A stretch of 64,000 nucleotides of DNA from Isoptericola sp. BMS4 (GTDB taxonomy: Bacteria > Actinomycetota > Actinomycetes > Actinomycetales > Cellulomonadaceae), in the NCBI RefSeq assembly GCF_011634835.1, contig NZ_SIRP01000001.1:1316216-1380215 (forward strand), in the 5' to 3' direction. The notes below the pieces were generated by a model. That model was not told the origin of the DNA. It worked only from the letters and a program-made list of their open reading frames with translations, and ran no database searches. Of the stretch, positions 55,874-62,980 are shown piece by piece. The translations under genes were made by a program, and so were the position numbers. The first letter of the stretch is position 1. Each line of letters opens with the position of its first letter.

Positions 55874-56356
55874 TCAGCGGGGCAGGTGGCCCTCGATGAC
55901 CGACACGATCGCGTCGTCGTCCGGCACCGTCTGCGGGGAGAAGCGGCGCACCTCGCCGCCCGGCAGCACGAGGAACTTCTCGAAGTTCCACCGGACCCGC
56001 CCGTCGTGCCCGCCCGCGTCGGGCGTCTTCTTCAGCTCGGTGAACAGCGGGTGCGCGTGCCGGCCGTTCACCTTGACCTTCGACAGCACCGGGAACGTGA
56101 CCCCGTACGTCGTCGAGCAGAACTCGGCGACCTTCTCGTCCGACGAGAGCTCCTGGAAGAACTGGTTGCTGGGGAACCCCAGCACCGTGAAGCCGCGGTC
56201 CGCGTACTTCCTCTGCAGCAGCTCCAGCGTCTCGTACTGCGGCGTCAGCCCGCAGCGGGAGGCGACGTTGACCACGAGCACCACCTCGTCACGGTGCGGG
56301 GCGAGGGTGGTCGTCGTGCCGTCCATGCGGTCGAAGCCGATGTCGTAGAGGCTCAT
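55874..56356 (-). CDS. Glutathione peroxidase family protein
   Basis: 160 aa. Thioredoxin-fold peroxidase with Cys35 in NVASRCGLTPQY, GFPSNQFFQE (Asn64, Gln65), possible resolving Cys80 and WNFEKFLV (Trp123, Asn124). Cysteine, not selenocysteine. In Actinobacteria that lack glutathione it probably uses thioredoxin. CATGAT lies six bases before the ATG. Confidence 0.92.
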   Translation of the reverse strand: MSLYDIGFDRMDGTTTTLAPHRDEVVLVVNVASRCGLTPQYETLELLQRKYADRGFTVLGFPSNQFFQELSSDEKVAEFCSTTYGVTFPVLSKVKVNGRHAHPLFTELKKTPDAGGHDGRVRWNFEKFLVLPGGEVRRFSPQTVPDDDAIVSVIEGHLPR

Positions 56357-56437
56357 GCCCCCATCATGCCGTCCGCGTCGACCCGTGCCGACCTGCGGCG
56401 GCACCTGCCCGCGCCCGGGGCCCGTGCACAATGAGGT

Positions 56438-57454
56438 GTGCCCCGCCCGCCCTCGTCCCCGCGCCCGCGGACGACCGGCCCCCGGCCGCACCGGCCGCCG
56501 CTGCCGGTGCGCGACGGCCTCAACCCCACCCGCCTGGTCCTGCCGCACGACGCGGCCAGCGTGGCGGCGTACCCCACCGCGGTCGCGTACCTCCTCGCCC
56601 GCTTCCCCGACGACGCGGCCCGGCTGCGCGCCAAGCTCGCCGCGGGGGAGGTCGTCACCGGCGACGGCACCGTCGTCGACGACCGCACCCCGTACGCCCC
56701 GCGCGGGTTCCTCTACCTGTACCGCGACCCGCCCGCCGACGAGCCGGAGGTCCCCGCGCTCGCCGAGCTGGAGGTGCTGCACCGCGACGACGACCTGCTC
56801 GTGGTCGACAAGCCGCACCACGTCGCGACGACGCCGCGCGGCCGGTGGGTGACCCGCACCGTCCTGGTGCACCTGCGCGCCACCCTCGACCTGCCCGACC
56901 TCGTGCCCGCGCACCGGCTGGACCGCGCCACGGCGGGCGTGCTCGTGCTCACCGTCCGCCCCGCGGCGCGCGGGCCCTACCAGCGGGCGTTCCAGGAACG
57001 GCGCGTCCGCAAGGTGTACGAGGCCGTGGCACCGCTGCCCACGCCCGGCACGGCCCTGGACGTGGCGGGGACGACGACGGTGCGCTCGCGCATCGTCAAG
57101 CACCGCGGCGTGGTGCGGGCCGTCGAGGAGGCGGGGGAGCCGAACGCCGAGTCGTGCGTCACCCTGGTCGCCCGCGACGACGATCGCGGCCTCGGCCTGT
57201 ACCGGCTGGAGCCGCGCACCGGCAAGACGCACCAGCTGCGCCTGCACCTCGCGTCCCTGGGCGTGCCGATCCTGCACGACCCGTTCTGGCCGGTGCTGCG
57301 CGCCGACGCGCCCGACGACCCCGACCGCCCGCTGCAGCTCTTGGCCCGCTCCGTCGAGCTGGCCGACCCCGTCACCGGCGAGCCCCGCCGTTTCGTCTCC
57401 CGACGGAGCCTGGCCGCGTGGCCGGAGCAGCCGGGAACGTTCCGGCCGCGATGA
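56438..57454 (+). CDS. RluA-family RNA pseudouridine synthase
   Basis: 338 aa. Catalytic Asp in HRLDRATAGVLVLTV; also LLVVDKPHHVATTP and RTGKTHQLRLHLASLGVPIL. A basic Pro/Arg N-terminus and a reduced S4-like part (DDAARLRAKLAAGEVVTGDG) precede the catalytic domain. rRNA or tRNA target unknown. GTG at 56438; CACAAT is five bases before it. Stop overlaps a possible alr start (ATGA). Confidence 0.88.
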   Translation: MPRPPSSPRPRTTGPRPHRPPLPVRDGLNPTRLVLPHDAASVAAYPTAVAYLLARFPDDAARLRAKLAAGEVVTGDGTVVDDRTPYAPRGFLYLYRDPPADEPEVPALAELEVLHRDDDLLVVDKPHHVATTPRGRWVTRTVLVHLRATLDLPDLVPAHRLDRATAGVLVLTVRPAARGPYQRAFQERRVRKVYEAVAPLPTPGTALDVAGTTTVRSRIVKHRGVVRAVEEAGEPNAESCVTLVARDDDRGLGLYRLEPRTGKTHQLRLHLASLGVPILHDPFWPVLRADAPDDPDRPLQLLARSVELADPVTGEPRRFVSRRSLAAWPEQPGTFRPR

Positions 57455-57486
57455 CCCGGGCCCCCGCCGCCGTGGTGAGAGAATCC

Positions 57487-58797
57487 ATGACCGTGAGCAC
57501 TCGGTCCGTGCAGCCGCGGCAGGTCCCGTTCGCCGACGTCCCGTTCCCCGACGGCGCGTCGTCGCGCGCCGTCGTCGACCTCACGGCGATCCGCGACAAC
57601 GTCCGTGCTCTCGGCCGGCACGCCGCCGACGCCCAGGTGATGGCCGTCGTCAAGGCCGACGCCTACGGCCACGGGCTGCTCCCGGTGGCGCGGGCGGCGC
57701 TCGCGGGCGGCGCCGCCTGGCTCGGGACCGCCGTGCCGGCGGAGGCGCTCGCCCTGCGCGCCGGCGGCGTGACGGGCGTGCCCGTGCTCACCTGGCTGAC
57801 CGCCCCCGGCGCCCCGTTCGACCGGCTCGTGGCCGAGCACGTCGACGTCGGGGTCGCGGCTCCCTGGGCGCTGGACGAGGTCGCGGCCGGCGCCCGCGCC
57901 GCGGGCGTGCCCGCGCGGGTGCACCTCAAGGTCGACACCGGGATGGGCCGCAACGGCATCATGCCCGCGGACCTGCCCGACGTCGTCCGGCGTGCGGCGG
58001 CGCTGGAGGCGTCCGGGGAGATCCGCGTCGTCGGGCTCTTCTCCCATCTGGCGTGCGCCGACGACCCGGGCCACCCCTCGATCCTGCGGCAGGCCGAGGC
58101 GTTCGACGACGCCGCGCGCACGCTCGCCGCGGCCGGGCTGCGGCCGGAGGTCCGGCACCTCGCCAACTCGGCCGGCGTCGTGACCGACCCGCGGCTGCAC
58201 TACGACCTGGTACGGCCCGGCATCTCCGTGTACGGGCACAGCCCCGACCCGCGCCTCGGCACGCCGAGCGACCTCGGCCTGCGGGGCGCGATGACCCTGC
58301 AGGCCAGGCTCTCCACCGTCAAGGACGTCCCGGCCGGACAGGGCGTCTCCTACGGGCACACCTACGTGACGCCGCGGGCCACGCGCCTCGGCGTCGTCCC
58401 CCTCGGGTACGCCGACGGCGTCCAGCGGCACGCCTCCGGCGGCAGCGAGGGCGTCGGCGGCCCGGTCGGCGTCGGACAGGGGGAGTCCGCGCGCGTGCTG
58501 CGCGTCGCCGGGCGCGTGTGCATGGACCAGCTCGTCCTCGACCTGGGCCCGGGGGCGGACGAGCGGCCGGGCGACGTCGTGACGCTGTTCGGCGGGTCCG
58601 ACGGCGTCGCCCGGGGCGCCACGGTCCCGAACGCCGAGGACTGGGCGCAGGCCGCGGGAACCATCAGCTACGAGATCGTCACCGGGATCGGGGCACGCGT
58701 CCCCCGGGTGCACGTGGGCGGCGCGGACGGCGCCGAGCCCGCGACGCCCGGGGTCGCGCGGGCCGCGAGCCACGGGGCGGGAAGGACGGCACAGTGA
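57487..58797 (+). CDS. alr: Alanine racemase
   Basis: 436 aa. PLP enzyme making D-alanine for peptidoglycan. PLP lysine in VMAVVKADAYGHG, substrate region LKVDTGMGRNGI, catalytic Tyr in GVSYGHTYVT and PLP-binding RVCMDQLVLDLG. The ATG at 57487 is preferred; an ATG at 57451 overlapping the RluA-type stop (ATGA) would add 12 residues. Stop overlaps tsaE. The C-terminal 30 residues are Ala/Gly-rich. Confidence 0.95.
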   Translation: MTVSTRSVQPRQVPFADVPFPDGASSRAVVDLTAIRDNVRALGRHAADAQVMAVVKADAYGHGLLPVARAALAGGAAWLGTAVPAEALALRAGGVTGVPVLTWLTAPGAPFDRLVAEHVDVGVAAPWALDEVAAGARAAGVPARVHLKVDTGMGRNGIMPADLPDVVRRAAALEASGEIRVVGLFSHLACADDPGHPSILRQAEAFDDAARTLAAAGLRPEVRHLANSAGVVTDPRLHYDLVRPGISVYGHSPDPRLGTPSDLGLRGAMTLQARLSTVKDVPAGQGVSYGHTYVTPRATRLGVVPLGYADGVQRHASGGSEGVGGPVGVGQGESARVLRVAGRVCMDQLVLDLGPGADERPGDVVTLFGGSDGVARGATVPNAEDWAQAAGTISYEIVTGIGARVPRVHVGGADGAEPATPGVARAASHGAGRTAQ

Positions 58798-59354
58798 CGG
58801 ACGGACCGCAGGCCCGCGTGGACCTGCCCGACGCGGCGGCGGCACGCGCCCTCGGCGCGGCGCTCGCGGACGTGCTGCGCGCGGGCGACCTCGTGATCCT
58901 CACGGGCGACCTCGGCGCGGGCAAGACCACCCTCACGCAGGGGCTGGGAGCCGCGCTCGGTGTGCGCGGCCAGGTGGCCTCGCCGACGTTCATCGTGGCG
59001 CGCGAGCACCCGCCGCTGCCGCGCCCCGACGACGCGCCCGGCACGCGCCGGCCGGGCCTCGTCCACGTGGACGCGTACCGGCTGGGCGGGCTGGACGAGC
59101 TCGACGCCCTCGACCTGGACTCCTCCCTGGACGAGTCCGTGACCGTCGTCGAGTGGGGCCGCGGCCTCGCGGAGGCGCTCACGGAGGACCGGTTGGAGAT
59201 CGACCTGGAGCGGCCCCGCGGTGCCGCGGACGCCCCCGGGTCGGACGACGACCCGGAGGCCGGGACGCGCCACGCCACGCTGCGCGGCGTCGGCCCGCGC
59301 TGGGCGGGCGTCGACCTGGAGGCCCTGGCCTCCGCGGCCCGCGCGTCGCGGTAG
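58794..59354 (+). CDS. tsaE: tRNA t6A37 biosynthesis ATPase TsaE
   Basis: 186 aa. P-loop ATPase that recycles the TsaB-TsaD complex in making t6A on tRNA. Walker A LTGDLGAGKTTLTQGLG; VASPTFIVAREH; HVDAYRLGGLDELDALD; VVEWGRGLAEAL. GTG overlaps the alr stop (GTGA). Confidence 0.95.
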   Translation: MTDGPQARVDLPDAAAARALGAALADVLRAGDLVILTGDLGAGKTTLTQGLGAALGVRGQVASPTFIVAREHPPLPRPDDAPGTRRPGLVHVDAYRLGGLDELDALDLDSSLDESVTVVEWGRGLAEALTEDRLEIDLERPRGAADAPGSDDDPEAGTRHATLRGVGPRWAGVDLEALASAARASR

Positions 59355-59369
59355 CGCCCGGCCTCTCAG

Positions 59370-59375
59370 TAGGCT
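59370..59375 (+). promoter_or_regulatory. Leaderless-type -10 for tsaB
   Basis: TAGGCT, six bases before the tsaB GTG at 59382, inside the 27-base gap after tsaE. tsaB can therefore have its own transcript. Confidence 0.5.
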
Positions 59376-59381
59376 GGGGGC

Positions 59382-60113
59382 GTGGCAGTTCTCGCACTCG
59401 ACACCTCCGCCGCGGTCTCCGTCGCGCTGCTCGACGACGACGGCGGCCGGCTCGCCGCCCGCGCCAGCGACGAGCGACGCCGGCACGCGGAGTCCCTCGC
59501 CCCCCTCATCAGCCAGGTGCTCGACGACGCCGGCCTCGACCGCACGTCGCTGACGGCCGTCGCCGCGGGCACCGGCCCGGCGCCGTTCACCGGCCTGCGC
59601 GTCGGGCTGGTCACGGCACGCACGCTCGCGCTGAGCCTCGGGATCGACGCCCTCGGCGTACCGAGCGTGGACGCGCTCGCCGCGCAGGCCGTCGCCGACC
59701 TCGGCCTGGCCCCGGGCGACGAGGTGCTGGTGGCGACCGACGCGCGGCGCAAGGAGGTCTACTGGGCCCGGTACGCCGTCGTCGCGCACGAGGGACCGCA
59801 CGGTGTGCCCGTCGTCGACACGCTCGACGGGCCCGCCGTCGCCAGGGCGACCGACGTGGCCGCCGGGCTCGCCGCGCCCGCCGACGGGCGGCTCGTGATC
59901 GTCGGGGAGGGCGCTGCGCAGTACGCGGACGTGCTGCCGCCGGACGACGACGGCCCGCTCGTGCCCGCCGCGACCGTCCTCGCCCGGCTCGCCCTCGCCC
60001 GCCGCGCCGCCGGCGCGGACCTGCCCACCGAGCCGCTGTACCTGCGCCGGCCCGACGTGCAGCTGCCGGCCGCGGCGCAGCGGGTCGTGCCCGCCACCGG
60101 GAGCCCGGCATGA
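59382..60113 (+). CDS. tsaB: tRNA t6A37 biosynthesis protein TsaB
   Basis: 243 aa. Inactive actin-like paralogue that scaffolds TsaD. Marks: VLALDTSAAVSVALLD, RRHAESLAPLISQVL, GTGPAPFTGLRVGL and VLVATDARRKEVYWARY. GTG start. Its stop overlaps rimI (ATGA). Confidence 0.94.
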   Translation: MAVLALDTSAAVSVALLDDDGGRLAARASDERRRHAESLAPLISQVLDDAGLDRTSLTAVAAGTGPAPFTGLRVGLVTARTLALSLGIDALGVPSVDALAAQAVADLGLAPGDEVLVATDARRKEVYWARYAVVAHEGPHGVPVVDTLDGPAVARATDVAAGLAAPADGRLVIVGEGAAQYADVLPPDDDGPLVPAATVLARLALARRAAGADLPTEPLYLRRPDVQLPAAAQRVVPATGSPA

Positions 60114-60697
60114 CCAAGGACCAGCGCGAGGGCAAGGTGAGGGATGAGGACGGGTACACGCCCGTGTGCCGCCTCCGTCCGCTGGCGAGCTCCGACTTCG
60201 ACCGGGTGCTCGAGCTCGAGCGGGTGCTGTTCGGCGCCGGCGCCTGGACGTACGGGATGCTCGCGGACGAGCTCGCGGCCCTCGGGCGGTGGTACGTGGT
60301 GGCCGAGCCGACGGGCCCGGACGCCTCGGTCGTCTACGGGCCGGGGCCCAAGCCGGTGGTGGGGTACGCGGGTCTGTGGTTCGACGGCGACGTCGCCCAG
60401 GTGATGACGGTCGGCGTCGACCCGTCCTACCAGCGCCACGGGGTGGGCCGCGCGCTGCTGACCGCGCTCGTCTCACGGGCGCGGGAGCTCCGGGCGAGCG
60501 CCGTCCTGCTCGAGGTGCGGGTCGACAACGAGGCGGCGCTCTCGCTGTACGAGCGCGCCGGCTTCGAGCGCATCGGGCTGCGCCGGCGCTACTACCAGCC
60601 GGAGGACAAGGACGCCTTCACGATGCGGCTCGACCTGAGCGCCGCGCGGTCCTCGGGCACGGGCGACGACGGGCCGGGCGTCGGGGACGCGGCATGA
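60110..60697 (+). CDS. rimI: RimI-type ribosomal protein / N-alpha acetyltransferase
   Basis: 195 aa. GNAT fold with MTVGVDPSYQRHGVGRALLT (acetyl-CoA loop) and LLEVRVDNEAALSLYERAGF, then RRRYYQPEDKDAFTM, the RimI signature. An N-terminal 15 residues and a Gly/Asp tail extend the core. ATG overlaps the tsaB stop. Its stop overlaps a 30-codon ORF. Confidence 0.92.
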   Translation: MTKDQREGKVRDEDGYTPVCRLRPLASSDFDRVLELERVLFGAGAWTYGMLADELAALGRWYVVAEPTGPDASVVYGPGPKPVVGYAGLWFDGDVAQVMTVGVDPSYQRHGVGRALLTALVSRARELRASAVLLEVRVDNEAALSLYERAGFERIGLRRRYYQPEDKDAFTMRLDLSAARSSGTGDDGPGVGDAA

Positions 60698-60786
60698 GCG
60701 CGAGGAGCCCCCGCGGAGGTAGCGCGAGGGACGAGGGCTGCCGGAGCGAGGCACCGCAGCGGTCGTGCAAGAGGGGCACGGCGTGA
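60694..60786 (+). CDS. 30-codon ORF between rimI and the sulfurtransferase
   Basis: Starts ATG at 60694 overlapping the rimI stop (ATGA) and ends TGA overlapping the next gene's GTG at 60783. The peptide is Arg/Ser/Gly-rich (SARSPRGGSARDEG). The DNA carries repeated GCGAGG units, so it may be an intergenic repeat rather than a gene. It occupies the place where tsaD commonly follows rimI. Confidence 0.3.
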   Translation: MSARSPRGGSARDEGCRSEAPQRSCKRGTA

Positions 60787-61664
60787 GCGCGACACCGGCG
60801 CGTGCACGGGTCCTGGTCGGCGTGCGCGAGCTGGCGGCCGACCTGCGGGTCGGTGAGGGCACGGACCCGGCCGAGGGCGCCCCGCTGCTGCTCGACGTGC
60901 GTTGGGCGCTGGGGATGACCGACGGTCACGAGCGCTACCTGGCGGGGCACCTGCCCGGCGCGGTGTACGTCGACCTGGAGTCGGAGCTGGCGGCGTCGCC
61001 GTCGCCGTCCGAGGGCCGGCACCCGCTCCCGTCGACGGCGGAGCTGCAGGACTCGGCACGGCGGTGGGGCGTGCGCGCATCGTCGCGCGTCGTCGTGTAC
61101 GACACCGTCGGCGGGACGTCGGCCGCCCGCGCGTGGTGGCTGCTGCGCTACTTCGGCGTCGCGGACGTGCGCATCCTCGACGGCGGGCTGCCCGCCTGGG
61201 TGCGGGCGGGACTGCCCGTGGAGCCGGGGGAGGTGCGCCGGGAGCGGGGCGACGTCGTGCTGCACCCGGGCCACCTGCCGGTCCTGGACGCCGACGGCGC
61301 CGCGGAGGTCGCGGACGAGGGCATGCTGCTGGACGCGCGTGCCGCGGAGCGCTACCGCGGCGAGGTGGAGCCTGTCGACCCGCGGGCGGGCCACCTGCCG
61401 GGCGCGGTGTCCGCGCCGACGACGGACAACCTGGGGCCGGACGGGTGCTTCCTGCCGGACGACGCGCTGCGCGAGCGGTTCGCCGACCTGGGCCTGTCCT
61501 CGGACGGGGAGATGCCGGGGGTGTACTGCGGGTCGGGGGTGACGGCGTCCCACGAGGTCGCCGCGCTCGCGACGATCGGGGTCACCGCCGCCCTGTACCC
61601 CGGCTCGTGGTCGCAGTGGTCGTCGGACCCGGCGCTGCCGGTGGCGACGGGGGCGCGCCCCTGA
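60783..61664 (+). CDS. Thiosulfate/3-mercaptopyruvate sulfurtransferase
   Basis: 293 aa, two rhodanese domains. The first (LLDVRWALGMTDGHERYLAG, GHLPGAVYVDLE) is structural; the second ends in the active-site loop GVYCGSGVTASHE with the persulfide Cys. The CGSGVTA loop is closer to mercaptopyruvate sulfurtransferase (CGSGVTAC) than to classical thiosulfate rhodanese, but activity is not certain. GTG at 60783 after GAGGGG. Confidence 0.9.
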   Translation: MSATPARARVLVGVRELAADLRVGEGTDPAEGAPLLLDVRWALGMTDGHERYLAGHLPGAVYVDLESELAASPSPSEGRHPLPSTAELQDSARRWGVRASSRVVVYDTVGGTSAARAWWLLRYFGVADVRILDGGLPAWVRAGLPVEPGEVRRERGDVVLHPGHLPVLDADGAAEVADEGMLLDARAAERYRGEVEPVDPRAGHLPGAVSAPTTDNLGPDGCFLPDDALRERFADLGLSSDGEMPGVYCGSGVTASHEVAALATIGVTAALYPGSWSQWSSDPALPVATGARP

Positions 61665-61667
61665 GGC

Positions 61668-61690
61668 GTCCGCCCCGGGCAGGGGCGGAC
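61668..61690. terminator. Terminator between convergent genes
   Basis: A 9-bp stem GTCCGCCCC / GGGGCGGAC with a 5-base loop, just past the sulfurtransferase stop and ahead of the convergent nitroreductase stop. Confidence 0.65.
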
Positions 61691-61705
61691 TCCCCGGGGA
61701 GGGGA

Positions 61706-62326
61706 TCAGGCCAGCGCGGCGATCTGGTCGAAGTCGAGGCGGGGCAGGCGCGGGTGCGGCGTCCCGGCGCCCTCGGCGATGCCGACGTTCACGACCATGA
61801 AGGACTTCCAGCCGGAGTCTTCGAAGAACTCGGCGTCGACGGCGGCGAAGTCCATGCCGTTCATCGGGCCGGCGGACAGCCCCGCGGCGCGGAGGCCGAC
61901 GATCAGGTAGCCGGCCTGGATGAGGGCGTTGGAGCGGGCCATGTGCTCGCGCGCGGCGGCGTCCGGCTCGAGCTGGTCCTTGATCCCGGGGGCGACGGGG
62001 AACAGGTCGTCCATGTGCTGGTGGAAGGCGGGGTCGGCGGCGAGCACGAGGGAGACCGGCGCGGCCTCGACCTTCGGCTTGTTCCCGTCGGCCATGTGCG
62101 GAACCAAGCGGGACCTGCCCTCGTCGGACCGCACGACCAGCACGCGCAGCGGCAGCGTGTTCATCGCGGTCGGCCCGAACTTGGCGAGGTCCCAGGCGGC
62201 GGCGAGCTGGGCGTCCGTGACCTCCTCGTCGGTCCACTGGAACGACGTGCGGGCGGTGCGGAAGAGTCGGTCGGCGACCGTGTCGTCGACGGCCAGGGGT
62301 GCGGGGGCGAGCGTGGTCTCGGTCAT
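61706..62326 (-). CDS. Nitroreductase family protein, RutE/HadB-like
   Basis: 206 aa. FMN-dependent reductase. Marks: RTARTSFQWTDEEVTDAQL, the FMN-binding KFGPTAMNTLPLRVLVVRS, QAGYLIVGLRAAGLSAGPMN and GWKSFMVVNVGIAEG. The layout matches the RutE (malonic semialdehyde reductase) subgroup; no rut genes are nearby, so the substrate is open. ATG at 62326; TATGTT lies nine bases before it. Confidence 0.88.
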   Translation of the reverse strand: MTETTLAPAPLAVDDTVADRLFRTARTSFQWTDEEVTDAQLAAAWDLAKFGPTAMNTLPLRVLVVRSDEGRSRLVPHMADGNKPKVEAAPVSLVLAADPAFHQHMDDLFPVAPGIKDQLEPDAAAREHMARSNALIQAGYLIVGLRAAGLSAGPMNGMDFAAVDAEFFEDSGWKSFMVVNVGIAEGAGTPHPRLPRLDFDQIAALA

Positions 62327-62415
62327 GCTTGCCCGAACATATTGATGCATTCGGATGATTCCGTGCGGTGGCGTGATCTCGCGCACACCGCGACGAGAGC
62401 GGCGGGAGGACCGCG

Positions 62416-62694
62416 TCACCGTCGGCGCAGCGCCTCGATCTCGGCGCGGATCCGCGCTTCCGAGGGCGTCGGGGCGAAGACGTCCCACGCGTGGAAGGCC
62501 AGGCCGATGCCCCAGCCGAGCATCGGGAAGACCGGCCAGAAGAAAGGGGCACCGGTCATCCACCAGATGACCACGAGGGCACCGTTGACCAGCACGTAGG
62601 CCACCACGTGCGTCCACAGTCCGCGGCGGGCCTCCAGCCGCTTGATCGCCAGGGCTCGCAGGTCGGCCGACCCCGGCTCCGACGGCTCTTCCAT
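62416..62694 (-). CDS. 2TM domain-containing protein
   Basis: 92 aa. A short acidic N-terminus, the block KRLEARRGLWTHVVAYVLVN, a second membrane helix after a WWMTG turn, then GWGIGLAFHAWDVFAP and a charged tail. This is the 2TM family pattern, sometimes found fused to histidine kinases; function unknown. ATG with AAGGAG upstream. Divergent from the flavoprotein gene. Confidence 0.83.
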   Translation of the reverse strand: MEEPSEPGSADLRALAIKRLEARRGLWTHVVAYVLVNGALVVIWWMTGAPFFWPVFPMLGWGIGLAFHAWDVFAPTPSEARIRAEIEALRRR

Positions 62695-62980
62695 GATCCG
62701 CTCCTTCGTCCGTGCCCCCCACCGGGGGCGGCAGCCCTCCTGTGCCCTACCGTCGCCCCACTGGCCGCGGACCCACCAGGGCCGTCGGACCCGGGTACGG
62801 GGGCCGACGGCCCTGGCCCCGGCCCGGCGCCGCACGCGCGGGAGGTGCCGAACGTCCTACCGCCGGATGACCAACGCCTGTCGCGCGGGCGGCCGTGCCC
62901 GGCGGACCGTGGACGCATGGCCGTGCGGGGGCCGCCCCGTCCCGGGTGGCCCCGACGGCCCCGTCGAAGGAGTCGTCCCC
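62695..62980. other. Divergent intergenic region
   Basis: 286 bases between the 2TM gene (minus) and the flavoprotein gene (plus). It contains a 13-bp perfect inverted repeat listed separately. No recognisable -35/-10 pair in either direction. Confidence 0.5.
62776..62816. repeat. Inverted repeat in a divergent promoter region
   Basis: Perfect 13-bp arms CCAGGGCCGTCGG (62776-62788) and CCGACGGCCCTGG (62804-62816), 15 bases apart. Its place between divergent genes suggests an operator for a dimeric regulator. Confidence 0.5.
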
